Below the pieces are notes generated by a model. That model saw nothing but the letters and a program-made list of their open reading frames with translations. It ran no database searches and was not told where the DNA came from. 64,000 bases of DNA, taken from Paenibacillus bouchesdurhonensis (GTDB lineage Bacteria; Bacillota; Bacilli; Paenibacillales; Paenibacillaceae). Every line of letters starts with the position of its first letter. The first letter of the stretch is position 1. The translations under genes and the position numbers were made by a program. Where the stretch lies: NCBI RefSeq assembly GCF_900155685.1, contig NZ_LT732548.1, positions 512,695 to 576,694 of the forward strand, in the 5' to 3' direction. Below are positions 1 to 8,052 of this stretch, piece by piece.

Positions 1-1
1 T

Positions 2-673
2 CAGGTTCTTGAAAAGTTAGAAGGTACCAAAACAATCAAGGGGATCATCCCTACAATGACTGACCATAAAATTATGGTGAGTGAATATTTCATCGAATCC
101 AGTTATACAGATGCAAGCGGTCGATCTAACAAGTGTTATGAGCTTACTAAAATGGGATGTGAGTTTCTGGCGAATAAGTACACCGGAGAAAAGGGGATTC
201 TGTTCACCGCCAAGTATGTTAAGCGATTTAACGAAATGGAAGAAGCCCAAGCGGTTAGTCTTACAGGCTTAAGCCCGCAGCTTCAAATCCTTATCCAACA
301 AGAACAACAGATAAAGCAAATCAAAACACAGGTTGACACATTAACTAATGGCTTAACCGCTACACCGGATCATACAAAAGTGGTGCAGCGAGTAAATGAG
401 TACGCCAGATGGACAAGGACAGGGCATAACGAAGTTTACAACAAAATCCATGACGTTATGAAAGCTCGTTTTGGGATCGACGTAAAAGCACGAGTCGAGA
501 ATGAACGCGACAGAATCAATCATGAATACTTCGAACGCACAGGGAAGCATTACAGCCTGTCTACGTTAAAGGGCAAAGTGAACGGAATTGACGTTATGGT
601 TCGCATGGGTGTGTTGGACAAGTTTAACGAAATCTTGGTCGGCATGCTGGCAACAGTGAAGAAAATTAGCTAG
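2..673 (+). CDS. Rha-type phage regulator/antirepressor with ORF6C domain (5' end cut by window)
   Basis: The reading frame is open to the window edge, so the true start lies upstream; an internal ATG at 56 is not a convincing start because the Rha core runs through it. The N-terminal half carries the Rha signature (segments like SEYFIESSYTDASGR, YELTKMGCEFLANK, TGEKGILFTAKYVKRFNEME). A Gln-rich linker follows. The C-terminal part (about residues 120-205, with YNKIHDVMKARFGIDVKAR and YFERTGKHYSLSTLKGKV) looks like the ORF6C DNA-binding domain of phage antirepressors. Such proteins act in phage lysis/lysogeny control. A second protein of similar logic is encoded at 36148. The domain call is from remembered family motifs; the exact regulatory target is unknown. 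Confidence 0.8.
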   Translation, partial: QVLEKLEGTKTIKGIIPTMTDHKIMVSEYFIESSYTDASGRSNKCYELTKMGCEFLANKYTGEKGILFTAKYVKRFNEMEEAQAVSLTGLSPQLQILIQQEQQIKQIKTQVDTLTNGLTATPDHTKVVQRVNEYARWTRTGHNEVYNKIHDVMKARFGIDVKARVENERDRINHEYFERTGKHYSLSTLKGKVNGIDVMVRMGVLDKFNEILVGMLATVKKIS

Positions 674-686
674 GGAGGTATAGGCC

Positions 687-851
687 ATGAGACCAGATGC
701 AGCGGAAATTTTAAGAGTCACTTTTCAAAACTTACTAGATCGTAAGGTCACCCCGGAGCTAATGCAAGACTTCATAGACCGCTCACGGCGCTACCACACC
801 GGGAAAGATGAACTGCTTGCAGTGTTGGACGAGCTAGAAAAACAAATCTAA
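687..851 (+). CDS. Small phage protein, 54 aa, unknown
   Basis: The ATG at 687 is preceded by a GGGAGG ribosome site (672-677) and sits 13 bases after the Rha-type gene, so it is probably in the same operon. The 54-residue product is charged and predicted helical (MRPDAAEILRVTFQNLL...), with no Cys and no membrane segment. I do not recognise a family. Confidence 0.6.
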   Translation: MRPDAAEILRVTFQNLLDRKVTPELMQDFIDRSRRYHTGKDELLAVLDELEKQI

Positions 852-873
852 ATCAAATTAGGAGGAATATCAA

Positions 874-1728
874 ATGACAGTTAAAGGATGGAAAGGTTTC
901 GACAAAGATTTGAAATGTCGCGATATGCAATATGAGGTAGGCAAAACATTCGAAGAACCGGAAGCGGTCGCTTGTAGTGAAGGGCTTCACTTTTGCGAGA
1001 ATCCACTAGATGTATTTGGTTATTACCCACCTGCTGATAGTAGATACGCCGAGGTTGAGGGCGATGGTCAGTTATCCCGTGACGGTGACGATAGCAAAGT
1101 AGCGGCGACACGTTTACACATTAAAGCAGAGATTGGGCTTCCCGGACTTATAAAGGCTGGCGTCGATTATATCAAATCAAAAGTAGATTGGGACAATGCG
1201 AAAGAGTCCAACACAGGCAACCGTAGCGCAGCAACCAACACAGGCGACTGTAGCGCAGCAACCAACACAGGCAACCAGAGCGCAGCAACCAACACAGGCA
1301 ACCGTAGCGCAGCAACCAACACAGGCAACCGTAGCGCAGCAACCAACACAGGCAACCAGAGCGCAGCAACCAACACAGGCGACTGTAGCGCAGCAACCAA
1401 CACAGGCGACTGTAGCGCAGCAACCAACACAGGCAACCGTAGCGCAGCAACCAACACAGGCAACCAGAGCGCAGCAACCAACACAGGCAACCGTAGCGCA
1501 GCAAGTGTAGAGGGAAAAGAGTCTGTAGCGATGGCAATTGGTTACGAAAGCAAGGCTAAAGGCGCTATGGGATGCTGGATCGTCCTGGCAGAGTGGGAAG
1601 AGGGTGACGAAGGATATCACATTACAGATGTGCAAAGCGCTCATGTCGATGGTGAGAGAATCAAGCCGGATACATGGTACATGCTTAAAAACGGTGAGTT
1701 TGTGGAGGTTGAGTCAAATGAAGATTAA
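874..1728 (+). CDS. DUF7666-like phage protein with eleven 9-residue solenoid repeats
   Basis: ATG at 874 follows AGGAGG (860-865). Residues 1-105 (MTVKGWKGFDKDLKCRDMQY..., EGLHFCENPLDVFGYY) match what I remember of the DUF7666 domain in phage proteins. Residues 113-211 are eleven copies of NTG(N/D)xSAAT, where x is R, C or Q; this resembles the short repeats of YadA-like head or pentapeptide-type beta-solenoids. A conserved tail follows (VAMAIGYESKAKGAMGCWIVLAEWEE). Function is not known; a solenoid scaffold or ligand-binding surface is plausible. The next gene starts inside its 3' end. The repeat DNA keeps five of six frames open, so the other long frames here are artefacts. Confidence 0.75.
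   Translation: MTVKGWKGFDKDLKCRDMQYEVGKTFEEPEAVACSEGLHFCENPLDVFGYYPPADSRYAEVEGDGQLSRDGDDSKVAATRLHIKAEIGLPGLIKAGVDYIKSKVDWDNAKESNTGNRSAATNTGDCSAATNTGNQSAATNTGNRSAATNTGNRSAATNTGNQSAATNTGDCSAATNTGDCSAATNTGNRSAATNTGNQSAATNTGNRSAASVEGKESVAMAIGYESKAKGAMGCWIVLAEWEEGDEGYHITDVQSAHVDGERIKPDTWYMLKNGEFVEVESNED
1210..1506 (+). repeat. 27-bp tandem repeat, 11 units, three unit types
   Basis: Eleven in-frame 27-bp units. They are nearly identical except for one variable 6-base window that encodes NR (aaccgt), DC (gactgt) or NQ (aaccag). The order of types is R, C, Q, R, R, Q, C, C, R, Q, R. The last unit ends in AGT instead of ACC. The near-perfect identity outside the variable window suggests recent copy-number change and unit shuffling by slippage or recombination. 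Confidence 0.95.
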
Positions 1729-1822
1729 TGGAAAAGAATGGTCGATCCTTCCGTTAGAAAAGAAACTCGCAGCAATCAGCAATGCAATTGATACAAACAA
1801 AACACCATACAAAAGGAAGTGA
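1718..1822 (+). CDS. Small phage protein, 34 aa, unknown
   Basis: ATG at 1718 has GGAGGT at 1704-1709 and overlaps the 3' end of the repeat protein by 11 bases. The product (MKINGKEWSILPLEKKLAAI...) is short, basic at the end (TPYKRK) and of unknown function. The same frame is open upstream from 1538, but only the 1718 start has a ribosome site. Confidence 0.5.
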   Translation: MKINGKEWSILPLEKKLAAISNAIDTNKTPYKRK

Positions 1823-1826
1823 GGGC

Positions 1827-2039
1827 ATGAGCAACGTCAATCTATTTTCAATCCGCTTAAAAGGCCGTGAGTTGATCGTAGCGGACAGGCCCCGGGGCAA
1901 CTTGATGATTTATCCACCGGGACACACCGCTCCGTCTATCAAGGTACACAGCGTATTTGACATCATAGCCTTGCGAGATTTACTTAACGATGCGTTTCCA
2001 CCGGAGGACTTTAGGTATGATCCAGTGCGCCGGGTGTGA
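1827..2039 (+). CDS. Phage protein, 70 aa, unknown
   Basis: I chose the ATG at 1827, which has a GGAAGTGAGG ribosome site, over an upstream ATG in frame at 1782 that has none. The product (MSNVNLFSIRLKGRELIVADRPRG...) has alternating beta-like segments and no clear motif. Its 3' end overlaps the next gene. Confidence 0.55.
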   Translation: MSNVNLFSIRLKGRELIVADRPRGNLMIYPPGHTAPSIKVHSVFDIIALRDLLNDAFPPEDFRYDPVRRV

Positions 2040-2187
2040 GAGAGAAGCCTTGTATGAAGTCTACAAAGACATTAAGCAGCCGCACTGTTTGGAGCACATG
2101 TTAGAAGCTATTGATTGCAACGAATTTGTATATGTTAGGAGGTTGGATGAACTTGCAACTAAAAGTCAGGATCGCGGCGAAGGATGA
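2017..2187 (+). CDS. Small zinc-finger-like phage protein, 56 aa
   Basis: Start ATG 2017 is preceded by GGAGGA (2003-2008), inside the end of the previous gene. Residues 1-30 contain CAGC and HCLEH (C-x2-C ... H-C-x2-H), a likely metal-binding knuckle. This is the first of many small Cys-rich proteins in this prophage. Function unknown. Confidence 0.6.
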   Translation: MIQCAGCEREALYEVYKDIKQPHCLEHMLEAIDCNEFVYVRRLDELATKSQDRGEG

Positions 2188-2515
2188 TTTTGCGTCACGG
2201 TATGCGCTGGCGCTGGTAGGTGGTCGGTATGTAGACGGGAAGCATCCAAATTCGAGTTTCAGAACCACGCACACAGAGGCGATTATGACCGTGTGTTACG
2301 GAGATTGGAGGAAGAGAATGCAGCATCTAACAAAGGCGCTAACCGATCTAAAGCAGCTCCAAGAAGATATCCATTGCCAGTCGGTGGGACACGCCTTGTG
2401 CGCAATGGGAGAATTTATAACCCATGGCACCTTGGATAGTGTTATAGCCAACTTGGAGACAGTGGAACAGGTGCTAGAAACGAAGAATGACCACGGTTGC
2501 CGCCGTGATCACTAA
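2147..2515 (+). CDS. Phage protein, 122 aa, unknown
   Basis: ATG 2147 follows TAGGAGG (2137-2143); an in-frame ATG at 2111 is less likely. The product begins MNLQLKVRIAAKDDFASRYA and has a helical C-terminal half (KALTDLKQLQEDIH, NLETVEQVLETKND). It overlaps the 56-aa gene by 41 bases and precedes the recombination module. No family recognised. Confidence 0.6.
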   Translation: MNLQLKVRIAAKDDFASRYALALVGGRYVDGKHPNSSFRTTHTEAIMTVCYGDWRKRMQHLTKALTDLKQLQEDIHCQSVGHALCAMGEFITHGTLDSVIANLETVEQVLETKNDHGCRRDH

Positions 2516-2575
2516 GACACTTTCAAATAAATTGTTACGGACACAATAACACAAAAATTAGGAGGTTGTAAAGCT

Positions 2576-3478
2576 ATGAGTTTTGATGATCATTCCCCGA
2601 TTAATTATAACGACTATTTACCATCGGCACCAGAAGCCCGTTCTGTGGCTCATGAAATGGTGGCAACAAGGCAAAGTGAACAGGTAAAGGCAGCTCTATT
2701 TTCTGCTAAACAATTTCCGAGAGATCAGCAATTATCTTTTAACCGAATTATGCAAGCTTGTCAGCGGAAGAAGCTTGCGGAGGAAGCGGCATATGAGTAT
2801 CCAAAGGGTGGAAGTAGAGTTTCGGGGCCTTCCATCCGCTTAGCCGAAGTTCTAGCGCAGAATTGGGGCAACATGGAGTATGGCGTGATTGAACTTGAGC
2901 AAGTTAACGGAGTTTCGAAGATGGAAGCCTACGCCTGGGATATTGAAACGAATACACGGCGTTCAATGATATTCAATGTAAAGCATGAACGGAAGGCCAA
3001 GGGGCGCATTGATAAATTAGACGATCCTCGTGACGTTTATGAGCTAACTGCCAACATGGGGGCGCGGCGTGTCCGTGCTTGCATCCTTGGAGTTATCCCT
3101 GGCGATATTGTCGATGCAGCTATGGAGCAGTGCAAACAAACTCTCATCAATGGTTACGACGAGCCATTAGCAGATCGCGTAAGAAATGCGCTCCTTAAAT
3201 TTCAAGAGAAATACGGAGTCACTAAGGAAATGGTTGAGGAGTTTTTGGGATGCAGTCAGGATTCGTTCACCGAAAACGACTATTTGCGACTGGGCGGCGT
3301 ATGGAAGTCTCTAACGGACAACATGGCTAAACGAGAGGATTATTTCAACTTCGGCAAAGTTCATGTTGCTACGAATACAGAAGAAGAATTTATAAAGGCT
3401 CAGGCCGAAGCTGCTGAGAAAGTTAAAAAGGGCGGTGGTAAGGATGATCCTAAACAATCAGAATTACCACTCGACTGA
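2576..3478 (+). CDS. Probable phage single-strand annealing/recombination protein
   Basis: 300 aa, AGGAGG ribosome site at 2562-2567. Conserved blocks include GPSIRLAEVLAQNWGN, EAYAWDIETNTRR and YELTANMGARRVRACILGVIPGD. I associate these with a widespread phage family found beside exonuclease and SSB genes. Here it lies directly upstream of a PD-(D/E)XK exonuclease and an SSB, the usual layout of a Redbeta/RecT-like annealing protein that pairs ssDNA ends. The C-terminus is acidic (ELPLD). The recombinase role rests mostly on context. A HMM search against RecT, Erf and Sak families would settle it. Confidence 0.6.
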   Translation: MSFDDHSPINYNDYLPSAPEARSVAHEMVATRQSEQVKAALFSAKQFPRDQQLSFNRIMQACQRKKLAEEAAYEYPKGGSRVSGPSIRLAEVLAQNWGNMEYGVIELEQVNGVSKMEAYAWDIETNTRRSMIFNVKHERKAKGRIDKLDDPRDVYELTANMGARRVRACILGVIPGDIVDAAMEQCKQTLINGYDEPLADRVRNALLKFQEKYGVTKEMVEEFLGCSQDSFTENDYLRLGGVWKSLTDNMAKREDYFNFGKVHVATNTEEEFIKAQAEAAEKVKKGGGKDDPKQSELPLD

Positions 3479-4244
3479 GGCGAATCAACATTACTGGTCA
3501 AACAGCCAATACAAAGAGTTCCTTGAATGCGAAGCGCGGGGCATGGCGAAGTTGCGAGGGTGGGCCGAACCACCTTCGGAAGCTTTGCTAGTCGGTTCTT
3601 ATGTCCATGCGTACTTTGAAAGTAAAGAAGTATTCGAGCAATTCAAATCTGAAAATCCTGAAATCATAGCTTCTAAAGGTGCTAATAAGGGGAATTTGAA
3701 AAAGGAATTTCAGAGAGCAGATGAACTTATACGAACTATTGAAAACGACCCACTATGCATGTTTGTCCTTCAAGGCCAAAAGGAAGTTATTTTAACGGCT
3801 GAATTTGCGGGGGCAAAGTGGAAAGTGAAAATGGACAACTACGCACCGGATCGTAATAGGTTTTCGGACATTAAGACAGTACGAGAAATACAAAAAGAAA
3901 CCTGGGATCCCAATAACGGCTATGTGACGTTTGTGGAGGCTAGTGGCTATGTAACCCAAATGGCACTCTACGCAGAGATTGAACGGCGTGTACAAGGGCG
4001 TGACGGATGGATAGAACCCATTATAGTAGCTGTTTCAAAGGAAGACCCACCAGACAAGGCTGTAATCTCTATTAATGGTTATGACATTCAACGGGAACTG
4101 GATTTGATAGAAATGAACATGCCTCGTTTGATAGAGGTTAAATCCGGACGAATTGAGCCCGACCGCTGCGAAAATTGCCGTTACTGTCGTGAGACAAAGA
4201 CATTGAACAAAATCGTGCATTACACGGAACTTATCAATCAATAG
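3444..4244 (+). CDS. PD-(D/E)XK phage exonuclease (RecE/DUF3799-like)
   Basis: ATG 3444 (a GTG at 3435 is an alternative) lies inside the end of the annealing-protein gene. The protein has the RecE/AddB-type nuclease layout: [11 protein letters not shown] (helix with the first conserved His), [14 protein letters not shown] (the D-x-K core), and [11 protein letters not shown] (the Q-x3-Y motif). A C-terminal CENCRYC cluster may bind metal, as in Fe-S nucleases, although only three Cys are close together. It should degrade one strand of dsDNA ends and feed ssDNA to the annealing protein. About 266 aa, usual for the family. Confidence 0.75.
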   Translation: MILNNQNYHSTEANQHYWSNSQYKEFLECEARGMAKLRGWAEPPSEALLVGSYVHAYFESKEVFEQFKSENPEIIASKGANKGNLKKEFQRADELIRTIENDPLCMFVLQGQKEVILTAEFAGAKWKVKMDNYAPDRNRFSDIKTVREIQKETWDPNNGYVTFVEASGYVTQMALYAEIERRVQGRDGWIEPIIVAVSKEDPPDKAVISINGYDIQRELDLIEMNMPRLIEVKSGRIEPDRCENCRYCRETKTLNKIVHYTELINQ

Positions 4245-4255
4245 GAGGAATTCCA

Positions 4256-4666
4256 TTGCTTAATAGAGTGATCCTTATCGGGAGGTTAACCCGAGATCCT
4301 GAATTGAGATATACCCCTTCTGGTGTGGCTGTTACTCAGTTCACGATTGCCGTGGACAGACCGTTCACATCGCAGGGCGGAGAGCGAGAAGCGGATTTTA
4401 TTCCGGTCGTAACTTGGAGACAACTGGCTGAGACGTGCGCGAATTACTTGCGTAAGGGTCGCCTCACAGCTGTTGAAGGACGCATTCAGGTACGGAATTA
4501 CGAGAATAGCGAGGGTAAGCGCGTATACGTGACAGAGGTCATTGCTGATAACGTGCGTTTCCTGGAATCGAACCGGGACGACAAACGAAGTGGCGGGCAA
4601 AGTGAACGGGATCCATTCGCAGACGATGGTAAACCGATCGATATACCGGATGATATGCCTTTCTAG
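4256..4666 (+). CDS. ssb: Phage single-stranded DNA-binding protein
   Basis: Starts at TTG 4256 behind AGGAGGAA (4243-4250). The 136-aa product begins [20 protein letters not shown], the classic OB-fold opening. It continues through [21 protein letters not shown] and ends with the acidic tail DIPDDMPF, which recruits partner proteins. It binds ssDNA during phage replication and recombination and completes the annealing-protein/exonuclease/SSB set. Confidence 0.95.
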   Translation: MLNRVILIGRLTRDPELRYTPSGVAVTQFTIAVDRPFTSQGGEREADFIPVVTWRQLAETCANYLRKGRLTAVEGRIQVRNYENSEGKRVYVTEVIADNVRFLESNRDDKRSGGQSERDPFADDGKPIDIPDDMPF

Positions 4667-4681
4667 GAGAGGGGTGATCAT

Positions 4682-5101
4682 ATGTTTGACTTTGGTCTCA
4701 ACTCATATTCCAAAGAACAGCAATTAGGTAGGCGGCGCGAATCTAAAACGCCTTTGCGAGACCGGAAGCAGAATAAAAACGAGGACAAGGAGCTTACAAA
4801 GGAACAGGTACGGGCAGTGGTAAAGAAGCGCGACGGGAATTGGTGCTTGCTTAGCGGCAAGCCCGGCCCCGGACTACATTTGCACCGGGTTAAATATAGC
4901 GGCATGGGCGGAGGTGGTGGCAAGTACGAGGTTTGGAACTGTGTGCTGCTATCCACTCAAATGCACGATTTGGTGCATTCCAATAAGAAATACTGGATGC
5001 CGCGGCTACTAATCTATTTGCAAAATATGAAAGATGGCAAAGACACAAGCAAAATTTTGAGCGAGTTACGGAATAAAGCGACTGAGCGGGTGGTGACATG
5101 A
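4682..5101 (+). CDS. HNH-like phage protein
   Basis: 139 aa. The ribosome site is GGAGAGGGGTGA. The core resembles a small HNH fold: CLLSGKPGPGLHLHRVKYSGMGGGGGK, then EVWNCVLLSTQMHDLVHSN. The paired CxxC zinc ligands of the classical family are missing (single Cys at about residues 58 and 85), so activity is uncertain. The N-terminal 45 residues are very basic. The stop overlaps the start of the next gene (ATGA at 5098), which ties it to the replication operon. Confidence 0.6.
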   Translation: MFDFGLNSYSKEQQLGRRRESKTPLRDRKQNKNEDKELTKEQVRAVVKKRDGNWCLLSGKPGPGLHLHRVKYSGMGGGGGKYEVWNCVLLSTQMHDLVHSNKKYWMPRLLIYLQNMKDGKDTSKILSELRNKATERVVT

Positions 5102-5940
5102 AAGAAGCTTACTACTTTTCGCATGACAGCAATGCGCGACACGATCCAAAGATTACCGCGATGCGTGGCGTGTATGGTTCGGAAGGTTACGGCTGGTACT
5201 GGATGCTAGTTGAAATGATGCGAGAATCCCAAGGCTACAAGCTAGATATGCATTCGAAATACACTTTTAATGCATTTGCATTGCAATTGCAGACTGATAG
5301 CACAAAGGTTGAACAATTTGTGCATGATTGCATACATGAATTTGAACTGTTTGAAGCAGATGAAACACATTTTTGGAGCGCCTCATTACTTCGCAGAATG
5401 GATATTCGAGAGCAATTATCTGAGGCGCGCCGAAAGGCCGCTAAAGCTAGATGGAACAAGGGAAAGCAGCCAACTAGTGATGGTGAAGAAAATGCAGAAG
5501 GTATGCAAATGCATAGCAATAGCAGTGCTAATGGAATGCAAGGAAAGGAAAGTAAATTAAATAAAAGTAAAAGAAAAGAAAGTAATAAAGATATATATAC
5601 GCCTGAATTTGAATCTTTCTGGACTGAATATCCTCGCAAGATAGAAAAACAAGATGCAGCAAAGACATTCAACAAAATAGTCAAAGAAGGCGAAGACCAC
5701 GCTGTCATTATTCAATGCGCTAAGAATTACAAGGCAGAATGCAAGCGACTTAAAACAGAACAGCGATATATAAAACATGCCAAGACCTTTTTGAATGAGG
5801 GAAGATACAAAGATTACCTGGAAGGAGGGGCCGGGGTTGGAGAGCTTCAAAGAAGTGATGAAGGGGTTCAATCTGGAGGATATCAGGAAGAGAGCGAGTT
5901 TGATTTCCTCGACCGCCAAAACAGAACAGGCACCCATTGA
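5098..5940 (+). CDS. DUF4373-type phage replication protein
   Basis: 280 aa. The N-terminal domain (YYFSHDSNARHDPKITAMRG, GYGWYWMLVEMMRE, FELFEADETHFWS) is the Lin1244/Lin1753-like DUF4373 winged-helix domain of phage replication initiators. A basic, low-complexity linker follows (KLNKSKRKESNKD), then a DnaD/C-terminal-like segment (FESFWTEYPRKIEKQDAAKTF, RYIKHAKTFLNEGRYKDY). It lies just before the helicase-loader gene and overlaps it by about 100 bases, the usual initiator-loader pair. Confidence 0.75.
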   Translation: MKEAYYFSHDSNARHDPKITAMRGVYGSEGYGWYWMLVEMMRESQGYKLDMHSKYTFNAFALQLQTDSTKVEQFVHDCIHEFELFEADETHFWSASLLRRMDIREQLSEARRKAAKARWNKGKQPTSDGEENAEGMQMHSNSSANGMQGKESKLNKSKRKESNKDIYTPEFESFWTEYPRKIEKQDAAKTFNKIVKEGEDHAVIIQCAKNYKAECKRLKTEQRYIKHAKTFLNEGRYKDYLEGGAGVGELQRSDEGVQSGGYQEESEFDFLDRQNRTGTH

Positions 5941-6634
5941 TTACAAATGCAAGATATGCCGGGATGAAGAGGTCGTGTTAAAACGGCGTGAGGATGGATC
6001 GGAATATGCGATGGATTGCGAGTGTAAAAAGGAACGCCGGGCTGAACGCCTGATGAAGTCTAGCAAGATAACGTCAAAATTCCAATCTAGGACATTTAAC
6101 AGTTTCAAGCTAGATGGCAGACCGGAGACCGTGAAGCAAGCGTATGAAGCAGCTTGGAATTACGTTAAGGGGTATCCGAAGCGAGAGGAAAAAGGGAGCG
6201 TCGCCTTGCTTGGTCGCCCCGGATGTGGAAAAACACATCTTCTCATGGCGATATCAAACAACTTGATTTCAAAAGGAGTGGGCGTGATTTACTTCCCTTG
6301 GGTCGAGGGGTTCAACGAGCTTCGCAACAATCTGGATTCTCTTGACGATAGAATCCGGGTTCTGCAACAAGCGGACGTGCTTTTCCTGGATGATCTTTTC
6401 AAAGGACAAGACAACACTCCTGAAAAGCGGCCTACTAGATTCCAACTTGAACAGCTATTCGCAATTATCAATTATCGCTATCTAGAAGATAAGCCTATCC
6501 TGATCAGTTCGGAAAAGACTATATCGCAGTTATGCCAAATGGACGAAGCGATAGGCAGCCGCATAAACGAAATGTGTCGAGACTACAAAGTAACCCTAAC
6601 AGGTGGAATAGAGCTAAATTACAGACTGCAATAG
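5837..6634 (+). CDS. DnaC/DnaI-type helicase loader ATPase
   Basis: I chose TTG 5837 because AAGGAGGGG (5822-5830) lies just upstream; an ATG at 5795 in frame has no such site. About 265 aa. An N-terminal Cys cluster (CKICRDEE ... DCECKKE) is a probable zinc finger as in DnaI. The AAA+ core has Walker A GRPGCGKTH and Walker B VLFLDDLF, then an arginine-rich C-terminal part (GSRINEMCRDYKVTL). It loads the replicative helicase onto the phage origin; no phage helicase gene is seen nearby, so a host DnaB/DnaC helicase is likely used. Confidence 0.85.
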   Translation: MESFKEVMKGFNLEDIRKRASLISSTAKTEQAPIDYKCKICRDEEVVLKRREDGSEYAMDCECKKERRAERLMKSSKITSKFQSRTFNSFKLDGRPETVKQAYEAAWNYVKGYPKREEKGSVALLGRPGCGKTHLLMAISNNLISKGVGVIYFPWVEGFNELRNNLDSLDDRIRVLQQADVLFLDDLFKGQDNTPEKRPTRFQLEQLFAIINYRYLEDKPILISSEKTISQLCQMDEAIGSRINEMCRDYKVTLTGGIELNYRLQ

Positions 6635-6643
6635 GAGGTAACC

Positions 6644-6883
6644 ATGGAACACATTGACGATTACGAATTGTTCGACAAGGACTTTGCGGAATTTGTTCGC
6701 CGGGGACGGGAAGCATTTGGATTTGATGCGGAAGAAGTAGCCCAGGACACAAGTCGGAGCTGGGATGAACGGATAAGAGCTACAGCAGAGATATTGCATA
6801 AAGAGAGGGGTGCGGAAATTGCCTACAGGTTACAGGATGGAAACACAGTTCGTATCCCGAAGGAAAATTTACTTAGCCTGTGA
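6644..6883 (+). CDS. Small acidic phage protein, 79 aa
   Basis: TAGGAGGTAACC precedes ATG 6644. The product (MEHIDDYELFDKDFAEFVRRGREAF...) is acidic and helical with no family I recognise. It is nine bases behind the loader gene and overlaps the next gene by about 45 bases. Confidence 0.6.
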   Translation: MEHIDDYELFDKDFAEFVRRGREAFGFDAEEVAQDTSRSWDERIRATAEILHKERGAEIAYRLQDGNTVRIPKENLLSL

Positions 6884-7076
6884 AGAACTAAATTTTGTTT
6901 GGGACAGGACGGAGGTTAGCAATTTCCGCAACATGTGGGATGACGGGAAAAGTATACGCCAAATAGCCGAGGTCTTAGGTCGAGACCCAGACGAGGTTTT
7001 GATACTGGCAATAGATCAATCGAAGCGTGATCTGATACAACCACGAGACGGCGGATTACTAGGAAGAATGGCGTAA
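6837..7076 (+). CDS. Small helix-turn-helix phage protein
   Basis: The core FVWDRTEVSNFRNMWDDGKS, IRQIAEVLGRDPDEVLILAID is a helix-turn-helix of a type often found in Bacillota phages. The start is uncertain: ATG 6837 fits the domain length, while the longest frame begins at GTG 6810. No strong ribosome site is seen, so it may be translated by coupling to the overlapping upstream gene. Possibly a regulator of early or middle genes. Confidence 0.6.
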   Translation: METQFVSRRKIYLACEELNFVWDRTEVSNFRNMWDDGKSIRQIAEVLGRDPDEVLILAIDQSKRDLIQPRDGGLLGRMA

Positions 7077-7091
7077 AGGGAGGGCGAGGAC

Positions 7092-7280
7092 ATGAACCGT
7101 TGTAAGATGCCGAAGTGCAGAGGGGTTGCAACGAAAACATGGGCGATGATGGGTTTGTGTAAACAGTGTCATGCGGATATCAAGAAAGAAACGAACTTAT
7201 TCTATAGCGGAAAGATTCTGGCAAATGATCGGGTTTTTCATAAGAAATTGCAGATGGCAAAAGGGGAGAGGATTGTATGA
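7092..7280 (+). CDS. Small zinc-knuckle phage protein, 62 aa
   Basis: GGGAGGGCGAGG precedes ATG 7092. The product has CKMPKC and CKQCH (two Cys pairs), suggesting a treble-clef-like or rubredoxin-like zinc knuckle, with a basic C-terminus. The stop overlaps the RuvC-like gene by ATGA at 7277. Confidence 0.6.
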   Translation: MNRCKMPKCRGVATKTWAMMGLCKQCHADIKKETNLFYSGKILANDRVFHKKLQMAKGERIV

Positions 7281-7825
7281 CACGTTTTGTAGGGATAGAC
7301 CCGAGTACAAATACCGGGGTTGTGGAGTTAGATGCACTAGGCAACGTTATTCGCGAGGAAGAGATCACACTCGAAACCGGAATGCACTCGACAGTAGCTG
7401 AGATAAGGAAATACGGAAAAGAGATAGTTAACTATTTAGAGCAAGATAGCCTAGTTTGCGTGGAAGGCTTCTCCTTCAACTCCAAAGGGCAAGCGGTTAG
7501 CACGCAATACGGAATCGGATATGCGATTAGGTTTGCATTGATCGAGCGTGGGATGGTTTGGATCGAGCCAACACCGAGCCAAGTCAAAAAGTATGCAACG
7601 GGCAAAGGGAATGCTCACAAAAGCGAGATGATTTTACCCTTGTATAAACGGTGGGGATACGAGCATAAGTCAGACAACGTGCGAGACGCATTTATTTTAG
7701 CTCAGATCGCACGGGCGGTGCGAATGGACACAGCAGATACTAAACAGCAGAAAGAGGTTGTAAAAGCCATCCTAGAGCCTCAGGAAACGAAAGAAAAATC
7801 GAAGAAATCTAAGAAGGCGGTGTAA
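7277..7825 (+). CDS. RuvC-like Holliday junction resolvase
   Basis: 182 aa. Acidic active-site motifs of the RuvC/RNase H fold are visible: GIDPSTNTG (first Asp), VCVEGFSF (Glu), and DNVRDAFILAQIA (last Asp). The PTPSQVKKYATGKGNAHKSEM block matches the phage RuvC family. A Lys/Glu-rich tail ends the protein. It should resolve branched DNA made during phage recombination and packaging, alongside the annealing protein and exonuclease upstream. Confidence 0.85.
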   Translation: MTRFVGIDPSTNTGVVELDALGNVIREEEITLETGMHSTVAEIRKYGKEIVNYLEQDSLVCVEGFSFNSKGQAVSTQYGIGYAIRFALIERGMVWIEPTPSQVKKYATGKGNAHKSEMILPLYKRWGYEHKSDNVRDAFILAQIARAVRMDTADTKQQKEVVKAILEPQETKEKSKKSKKAV

Positions 7826-7828
7826 AGC

Positions 7829-8050
7829 ATGCAGATGGTTATAAGATTTCTCGTTTGCTTGGGTTTAGCCTTAATACCAGTAAGTTTCTACATGTTCGTG
7901 TTGGGCGTGTTTTTGAATAAGGAATCGGCGGTGATTGCTGGGATGAATGTAGTAATTGGAATTATGTCAATTGCTCTCATTCCAATGTACAAGGCAGAGG
8001 CGAAGAACATCTGGCGAAATATCAAACGTAACTTTTGGAAAGGGAGATAA
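7829..8050 (+). CDS. Small membrane protein, 73 aa
   Basis: Two hydrophobic segments (residues about 4-27 and 36-53) are followed by a basic tail (IWRNIKRNFWKGR), predicting an N-in/C-in inner-membrane hairpin. It follows the RuvC-like gene by three bases. Unknown function. Confidence 0.6.
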   Translation: MQMVIRFLVCLGLALIPVSFYMFVLGVFLNKESAVIAGMNVVIGIMSIALIPMYKAEAKNIWRNIKRNFWKGR

Positions 8051-8052
8051 AC

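Noticed and set aside
1167..1644. Long reading frames on both strands through the 27-bp repeat
   Set aside because: They are open only because the repeat length is a multiple of three; they have no ribosome sites and code for simple repeats such as PVLVAALQS. The frame from 874 has a proper start and conserved flanks.
4256..4666. Chromosomal ssb next to ychF
   Set aside because: The SSB gene is in the phage recombination module 36 kb away and in phage context; it is not the host ssb of the rpsF-ssb-rpsR operon.
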